A DNA stretch of 64,000 nt from Adiantum capillus-veneris (Eukaryota > Streptophyta > Polypodiopsida > Polypodiales > Pteridaceae), in assembly GCA_014529385.2 (NCBI GenBank), contig CM043967.1, positions 133,292,682-133,356,681 on the forward strand. The letters run 5' to 3'. The notes below the pieces were generated by a model. That model saw nothing but the letters and a program-made list of their open reading frames with translations, did not search any database and had not been told where the DNA came from. This document shows positions 57,664-64,000 of this stretch, piece by piece. Positions within the stretch are counted from its first letter, which is position 1; each line of letters begins with the position of its first letter. The position numbers and the translations under genes were made by a program.

Positions 57664-58500
57664 GTGATGTTACAGTCTGCTCCAATTCTTGAGATTAACT
57701 TGGATAACGGATTTTATCCAGCCGATATACAATCAATGTATGGGGATGCGAGAACGGAGGTTTCGGTGGAAAGCAAATCCCAATCCTTGAAAACCCTGCC
57801 TTCATTTATAGGTGAACACGAGAAACAATCAGAGATAAGGTTAGTTCCATCCCGGATGAGAACTATTCCACATATGGTTGACTCAAGAAGTCTTCAAGAG
57901 ATGTTGTCAACACCTTTAACATGCACAATCACGTTGTCCGAACTCTTGAGAGTCAGACCACACTTATGGGAAGACATGGGAAAACATTTGGAGCACAAAG
58001 GAGTAAAGATTCCTCTTCAGATGAACCCTACGGGAGAAGAAAACAAACGGAAAGGTCAACCCAAAGTCCAACCAGTGCCCATAAACAAGGTCGGAGATTA
58101 CTGTGAAGGCGAGGAGGTTAATACAACCTTACCTGTTGAATATCAGGATATAAAAACGATAGCTATCCTAGACAGTGGAGCGGGAGTGGCGATTGCTACA
58201 AAGCAAATCTGGCAGAAATGGGGCCGTCCAGCTCTCAGAAAAACGAGAATGAAACTGCAACTCGCAGATGGGTATGTAGAGAGACCACTGGGAATCCTGG
58301 ACCAAATAGATGTAACTTCGTGTGGAATTAACTATGAGCACACCTTTGCTGTGGTGGATTTTGAAAAAACGAACAACTTCGACATTATTTTGGGACGACC
58401 TTTTATGCGTCAACTTAAAATGATACAAGATTGGGGGTACGACCAAATCTACCTAAGGCACGAAGAGCTATACGTTCTTGATCAGTTACTATCCTCTTGA
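57664..58500 (+). pseudogene. G2 protease, unit 1
   Basis: 278 codons open, in frame with the preceding gag frame after a TAA. Pro leader EINLDNGFYPADIQSMYGDA; active-site loop IAILDSGAGVAIATKQIW with an intact D-S-G at about residue 171; flap-like QLADGYVERPLGILDQIDVT; C-terminal ILGRPFMRQLK motif. This is the best preserved protease in the window. It would cleave the polyprotein as a dimer. RT is expected next but a foreign spacer follows. Confidence 0.93.
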
Positions 58501-58924
58501 TACGGCAAGACATCTTGAAATTCGCCAAAAATAATTCTGCATCCTCTCCAGGTTCTCCAAAGAAAAGAGGATATCCATAAAAGCTTCCCTTGCTTTAATC
58601 TCAAGGCTACCTGCCCCTCACGCTACCCCTATTGTCTGCGTGCCTTGGGCAAAAACAATTGGCACTACTGCATGGATGTCCTCTTTGTTTTCAATTTCTT
58701 TCCAATTAGGCCAATCTTTATTAAACCCCGAAAACAAAATTTGTGTAAGTGGCTAATATTTTGAACTCCCAGGCCGCCCGGCTACATTTAGAGGTTGCAT
58801 TTTACCGAAATCTACCTCCCTAACCGATGGCACATTAAAAGAAATGTTCAGATAGGGAGGAGCATTTTTTTAACTTTTTAAACCTTAATAGGTGTATGAG
58901 GGGATTCTTAAAGATCCAACTATA
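58501..58924 (-). pseudogene. Unidentified protein fossil in array spacer, unit 1
   Basis: On the minus strand one frame reads about 117 codons with two stops: NVPSVREVDFGKMQPLNVAG, then FNKDWPNWKEIENKEDIHAV, VPIVFAQGTQTIGVA, and LEIKAREAFMDILFSLENLE before the protease end. The composition is protein-like and unlike gag or pol. I do not recognise the family. It is antisense to gag-pro. Confidence 0.5.
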
Positions 58925-61066
58925 GAAGAAGTATAGCGGATCGGGGGATCCATATGCCCATGTATCGCTCTTCAAGCAAGTCTTAAGAGCAGAACAGATC
59001 ACTGATTTCCATACTCAATACGAGGGATTCGGGCTGACCTTGGAAGGGACGGCCTTAACATGGTTTCAACCTTTAAACCCTGAAACTTGTCCGAATATTG
59101 AACATGTATTGCGCGAGTTCGCAGAAGAATTCTCAAAAGGGGGTATAAAGTATAATACTGTATTGCAGATATATGCTTTTAAACAAAGGGAGAGTGAAAA
59201 AGTGAAGGAAGCAACCTTGAGATTGAAGCAATACATTGAGAGGTTCCCGAGGAGGGAATTACCGCAGGACGAGAGATTGTCTGTGCTCTTTGTCGAAGGA
59301 CTTAGGAATGAAACCTTGAAAAAGGACCTTCACTTGAAGGCCTGTAGCACATTTCAATAGGTTACAAGGGAAGCGTTATATCTTGTCGATAACTGCAAAG
59401 CATATGGGGAAGTGTCAGAGGATACTAATTCAGTAACCAGTGGCTCTTCATCGATTAAAAACGAACCCTCTACCAAGAAAAATGCTCAGGCATCCTTGAT
59501 GCCCACAGCTGATCAAATGATAGAGGAGGTAACGAAGAGAATGCAGCAACATATGAGATCAAATCCAGTGATGAGACAGTCTCAGACGAGGAAGTGTGAC
59601 ATATGTGGGGGGGATCATCCGATGTCGTGGTGCACACAACAGCCGAAAGCATCAGTTGCGAATGGACGAGTACTGAAATGGTGCGCCATAGAACAAAAAT
59701 GGACAAATCATAGCACAGAAGAGTGTTTTTATTAAAAAACTATGTGAGGGAAAGACCGTATGGACCTCCAGTAGGACCATCCCAACCACCTCCTCCAAGA
59801 TATCAAGTTGGACCAAATATGAATCTGGTAGCAAGAGCAGACATACCTCAACCTGTGTTGGGTCAACAACCTCCATTACCACAGGAAAATAGAGCCATGA
59901 TTAGGTATGCTCGACCTTGTGAACCATCACCAGGAACAAATAGTACACTTCAAGTTTCTTATTATGAGGAACCGAATGAGCCTTACGCAACAAAACCTGA
60001 ATCACAAATGTACGCAGACAAAGCCTATCAACCATGGGGAAATAGAGAGGGTATGGCACCACCAACGTATGTAGCACAACCTTTGAGAGATCAATATTTG
60101 GTAGACGAAAGAACGTTAATGCTCATTGCGAACCAGAATTACAAACCAAGAGGATATCCTAATAGAGCAGGACAACCTATGGGACCACCTCCTCAAAATC
60201 AACCACCAATTGGACATTGCTATAGCTGTGAAAGTATGGATCATTGGGAGCATAACTGCCCTTTCAAAGGCAAAAGAGTGAAAATTTTTGGGTTTTGTGA
60301 TGGATGTTGTGTGAATCACATATTGCCAGATTGCCCAAAGAATCCGGACAACAAGGAAAAAGCAACTATGGATATTGTGGAGGTGATACCAAGTGCAAGC
60401 AGCGGATCAGAAACCGATCCCATGATCCAAATCAATGCGATAACCAGAGCCCAAGCCAAGGACTTAGGGAAAAACGATCCCTTGGAGGAAAAGTTGCCAA
60501 TACCCACAGAAAATGAGAGTTTATCCGTGAGAACCCAGTGAAAATCCTGGAAGGCGAAACGGGATAGGATGAAAACAAGATGGTTGAAAACCCAAATTGC
60601 CATGAAAAACGAATTGCATGAAACAAAGGAGCAACTGAAATTAGAAAGAGAGAGTAAAACTGCTGACGTTAACAACAAGCCGAGGAAAGCGTCCTCAGGG
60701 GGATCAGTCTTGGTTGAGAAAGTGCTAGAGCCGTTAGATGCTCTATTACAAGCGTATGAAGCAAGGCTAAAAACAAACCAAACCTTAGAGCAAATATGGT
60801 TAACTTATCCTCAACCAGAAGTGGAAACGAAGCGTTTGGAAATGTGTAAACACCTCATTGAAACAGCCCAGGCGTTGATGGAACCTAAGGTGGTTAGAAC
60901 CCCAGAACAAGAAGTGTTGATTCACAAAGAGCAAGAAAAACTAAAAATCGATGAACCAAAACAAGTAAACGGACCCACGCCTGAAACGATATTGTCACTG
61001 GATCACCGAGTGGTGCCGAACACGACTGATGATGCTAAGTCAATGACGATAATTCCAATTCCATAA
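58925..61066 (+). pseudogene. G2 gag, unit 2
   Basis: Starts inside the capsid domain because the unit boundary truncates it. It has the same TAG, frameshift, TGA and TAA positions as unit 1. The middle knuckle reads CYSCESMDHWEHNC. Confidence 0.93.
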
Positions 61067-61126
61067 GTTGAAGAACAATGGCCACAACACTTATGGGAAA
61101 CCATTAGAAACAAAAAGAACGAAAGC

Positions 61127-61963
61127 GTGATGTTACAGTCTGCTCCAATTCTTGAGATTAACTTGGATAACGGATTTTATCCAGCCGATATACAATCAAT
61201 GTATGGGGATGCGAGAACGGAGGTTTCGGTGGAAAGCAAATCCCAATCCTTGAAAACCCTGCCTTCATTTATAGGTGAACACGAGAAACAATCAGAGATA
61301 AGGTTAGTTCCATCCCGGATGAGAACTATTCCACATATGGTTGACTCAAAAAGTCTTCAAGAGATGTTGTCAACACCTTTAACATGCACAATCACGTTGT
61401 CCGAACTCTTGAGAGTCAGACCACACTTATGGGAAGACATGGGAAAACATTTGGAGCACAAAGGAGTAAAGATTCCTCTTCAGATGAACCCTACGGGAGA
61501 AGAAAACAAACGGGAAGGTCAACCCAAAGTCCAACCAGTGCCCATAAACAAGGTCGGAGATTACTGTGAAGGCGAGGAGGTTAATACAACCTTACCTGTT
61601 GAATATCAGGATATAAAAACGATAGCTATCCTAGACAGTGGAGCGGGAGTGGCGATTGCTACAAAGCAAATCTGGCAGAAATGGGGCCGTCCAGCTCTCA
61701 GAAAAACGAGAATGAAACTGCAACTCGCAGATGGGTATGTAGAGAGACCACTGGGAATCCTGGACCAAATAGATGTAACTTCGTGTGGAATTAACTATGA
61801 GCACACCTTTGCTGTGGTGGATTTCGAAAAAACGAACAACTTCGACATTATTTTGGGACGACCTTTTATGCGTCAACTTAAAATGATACAAGATTGGGGG
61901 TACGACCAAATCTACCTAAGGCACGAAGAGCTATACGTTCTTGATCAGTTACTATCCTCTTGA
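61127..61963 (+). pseudogene. G2 protease, unit 2
   Basis: 278 codons open, nearly identical to unit 1, with Lys for Arg and Glu for Lys replacements. D-S-G and ILGRPFMR are intact. As in unit 1 it lies in frame after a stop. Confidence 0.93.
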
Positions 61964-62387
61964 TACGGCAAGACATCTTGAAATTCACCAAAAATAATTC
62001 TGCATCCTCTCCAGGTTCTCCAAAGAAAAGAGGATATCCATAAAAGCTTCCCTTGCTTTAATCTCAAGGCTACCTGCCCCTCACGCTACCCCTATTGTCT
62101 GCGTGCCTTGGGCAAAAACAATTGGCACTACTGCATGGATGTCCTCTTTGTTTTCAATTTCTTTCCAATTAGGCCAATCTTTATTAAACCCTGAAAACAA
62201 AATTTGTGTAAGTGGCTAAAATTTTGAACTCCCAGGCCGCCCGGCTACATTTAGAGGTTGCATTTTACCGAAATCTACCTCCCTAACCGATGGCACATTA
62301 AAAGAAATGTTCAGATAGGGAGGAGCATTTTTTTAACTTTTTAAACCTTAATAGGTGTATGAGGGGATTCTTAAAGATCCAACTATA
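61964..62387 (-). pseudogene. Unidentified protein fossil, unit 2
   Basis: Second copy of the antisense frame at 58501-58924, with the same two stops and a few base changes. Confidence 0.5.
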
Positions 62388-64000
62388 GAAGAAGTATAGC
62401 GGATCGGGGGATCCATATGCCCATGTATCGCTCTTCAAGCAAGTCTTAAGAGCAGAACAGATCACTGATTTCCATACTCAATACGAGGGATTCGGGCTGA
62501 CCTTGGAAGGGACGGCCTTAACATGGTTTCAACCTTTAAACCCTGAAACTTGTCCGAATATTGAACATGTATTGCGCGAGTTCGCAGAAGAATTCTCAAA
62601 ACGGGGTATAAAGTATAATACTGTATTGCAGATATATACTTTTAAACAAAGGGAGAGTGAAAAAGTGAAGGAAGCAACCTTGAGATTGAAGCAATACATT
62701 GAGAGGTTCCCGAGGAGGGAATTACCGCAGGACGAGAGATTGTCTGTGCTCTTTGTCGAAGGACTTAGGAATGAAACCTTGAAAAAGGACCTTCACTTGA
62801 AGGCCTGTAGCACATTTCAATAGGTTACAAGGGAAGCGTTATATCTTGTCGATAACTGCAAAGCATATGGGGAAGTGTTAGAGGATACTAATTCAGTAAC
62901 CAGTGGCTCTTCATCGATTAAAAGCGAACCCTCTACCAAGAAAAATGCTCAGGCATCCTTGATGCCCACAGCTGATCAAATGATAGAGGAGGTAACGAAG
63001 AGAATGCAGCAACATATGAGATCAAATCCAGTGATGAGACAGTCTCAGACGAGGAAGTGTGACATATGTGGGGGGGATCATCCGATGTCGTGGTGCACAC
63101 AACAGCCGAAAGCATCAGTTGCGAATGGACGAGTACTGAAATGGTGCGCCATAGAACAAAAATGGACAAATCATAGCACGGCAGAGTGTTTTTATTAAAA
63201 AACTATGTGAGGGAAAGACCGTATGGACCTCCAGTAGGACCATCCCAACCACCTCCTCCAAGATATCAAGTTGGACCAAATATGAATCTGGTAGCAAGAG
63301 CAGACATACCTCAACCTGTGTTGGGTCAACAACCTCCATTACCACAGGAAAATAGAGCCATGATTAGGTATGCTCGACCTTGTGAACCATCACCAGGAAC
63401 AAATAGTACACTTCAAGTTTCTTATTATGAGGAACCGAATGAGCCTTACGCAACAAAACCTGAATCACAAATGTACGCAGACAAAGCCTATCAACCATGG
63501 GGAAATAGAGAGGGTATGGCACCACCAACGTATGTAGCACAACCTTTGAGAGATCAATATTTGGTAGACGAAAGAACGTTAATGCTCATTGCGAACCAGA
63601 ATTACAAACCAAGAGGATATCCTAATAGAGCAGGACAACCTATGGGACCACCTCCTCAAAATCAACCACCAATTGGACAGTGCTATAGCTGTGAAAGTAC
63701 GGATCATTGGGAGCATAACTGCCCTTTCAAAGGCGAAAGAGTGAAAATTTTTGGGTTTTGTGATGGATGTTGTGTGAATCACATATTGCCAGATTGCCCA
63801 AAGAATCCGGACAACAAGGAAAAAGCAACTATGGATATTGTGGAGGTGATACCAAGTGCAAGCAGCGGATCAGAAACCGATCCCATGATCCAAATCAATG
63901 CGATAACCAGAGCCCAAGCCAAGGACTTAGGGAAAAACGATCCCTTGGAGGAAAAGGTCGAGTTGCCAATACCCACAGAAAATGAGAGTTTATCCGTGAG
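62388..64000 (+). repeat. gag-pro tandem unit 3, truncated by window
   Basis: Starts at 62388 and matches units 1 and 2 to the window end. It carries 'gtcgag' like unit 1. Confidence 0.97.
62388..64000 (+). pseudogene. G2 gag, unit 3, partial
   Basis: Capsid part from the unit start, then knuckles, reaching the window end in the knuckle-to-coiled-coil region. Small changes include Leu for Ser at the start of the 62875 frame and Ala for Glu near 63180. Confidence 0.92.

Larger units (their letters stand above)
55456..58924 (+). repeat. gag-pro tandem unit 1 (3,469 bp)
   Basis: Starts 'gaagaagtatagcgg' in the capsid region and ends after the spacer. The next unit starts with the same string at 58925. 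The three units differ by only a few substitutions and one 6-bp deletion. Confidence 0.97.
58925..62387 (+). repeat. gag-pro tandem unit 2 (3,463 bp)
   Basis: Lacks six bases (gtcgag) present at about 57026 in unit 1 and at about 63957 in unit 3. It also has private changes near 60226-60275. It keeps the same stop codons as unit 1. Confidence 0.97.
51777..64000 (+). mobile_element. G2: gypsy element with amplified gag-pro
   Basis: The LTR at 51777-52688 cuts G1 gag; the five bases before it are 'aggat'. A PBS-like site, a leader with palindromes, and gag follow. From 55456 the gag-pro segment is tandemly repeated. No RT, RNase H, integrase or 3' LTR lies in the window, so the right limit is unknown. 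Confidence 0.85.

Overview
This window is land-plant nuclear DNA made almost entirely of nested transposable elements. I found no host protein-coding gene. The evidence is Ty1/copia and Ty3/gypsy pol genes of plant type, primer-binding sites matching plant tRNA-Asp and initiator tRNA-Met, a CACTA transposon, a very small LTR retrotransposon (TRIM-like), and abundant GA/GT/TC microsatellites. The species cannot be named from the sequence; the repeat load suggests a large genome. Nearly all open reading frames are fossils with stops and frameshifts.

Layout. (1) 1-433 is the 3' part of an old LTR. 1481-4683 is a Ty1/copia pol (+) with its 3' LTR. (2) An old Ty3/gypsy element on the minus strand, called E0 here, is the base layer from about 4,690 to 40,313. 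It is cut in three: protease and RT at 38.3-40.3 kb, RT end and RNase H at 22.6-23.4 kb, integrase at 4.7-5.7 kb. Two large elements sit in the cuts. E1 (6267-22572, +) has LTRs of 528 and 640 bp, TSD ATCCA, a tRNA-Asp PBS and gag-protease but no RT or integrase; it carries a CACTA transposon (18197-21454, TSD TAT). E2 (23416-38282, +) has LTRs of about 130 bp and a chromodomain end. (3) Inside E2 lies E3 (24898-35817, -), a chromovirus with gag, protease, RT, RNase H, integrase and chromodomain, LTRs of 115-123 bp, and a poly(C) tract at its polypurine-tract position. Its gag holds two 1,339-bp elements with TTAA target duplications that look piggyBac-like. (4) 40,314-43,160 is another gypsy fragment (+), split by a short TIR element. 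(5) Element G1 starts at 43,161 (909-bp LTR, PBS one mismatch from tRNA-Asp). Its long leader is built of diverged repeats of about 283 bp, each with a palindromic GATCGCGATC-type motif. A 2,575-bp TRIM-like element with identical LTRs (45674-48248) interrupts this leader. (6) G1 gag is interrupted at 51,777 by G2, a relative with a 912-bp LTR. The gag-protease segment of G2 is tandemly repeated with a period of about 3,465 bp, in two full copies and one running off the window end.

The features work as a record of successive insertions rather than as a pathway. The most notable signals are the paired TTAA-flanked elements, the palindrome conserved in the leaders and LTRs of two diverged gypsy elements, the near-identical dead gag-pro array with an unidentified antisense protein fossil in its spacer, and the nesting that can be checked from target duplications and coding continuity.
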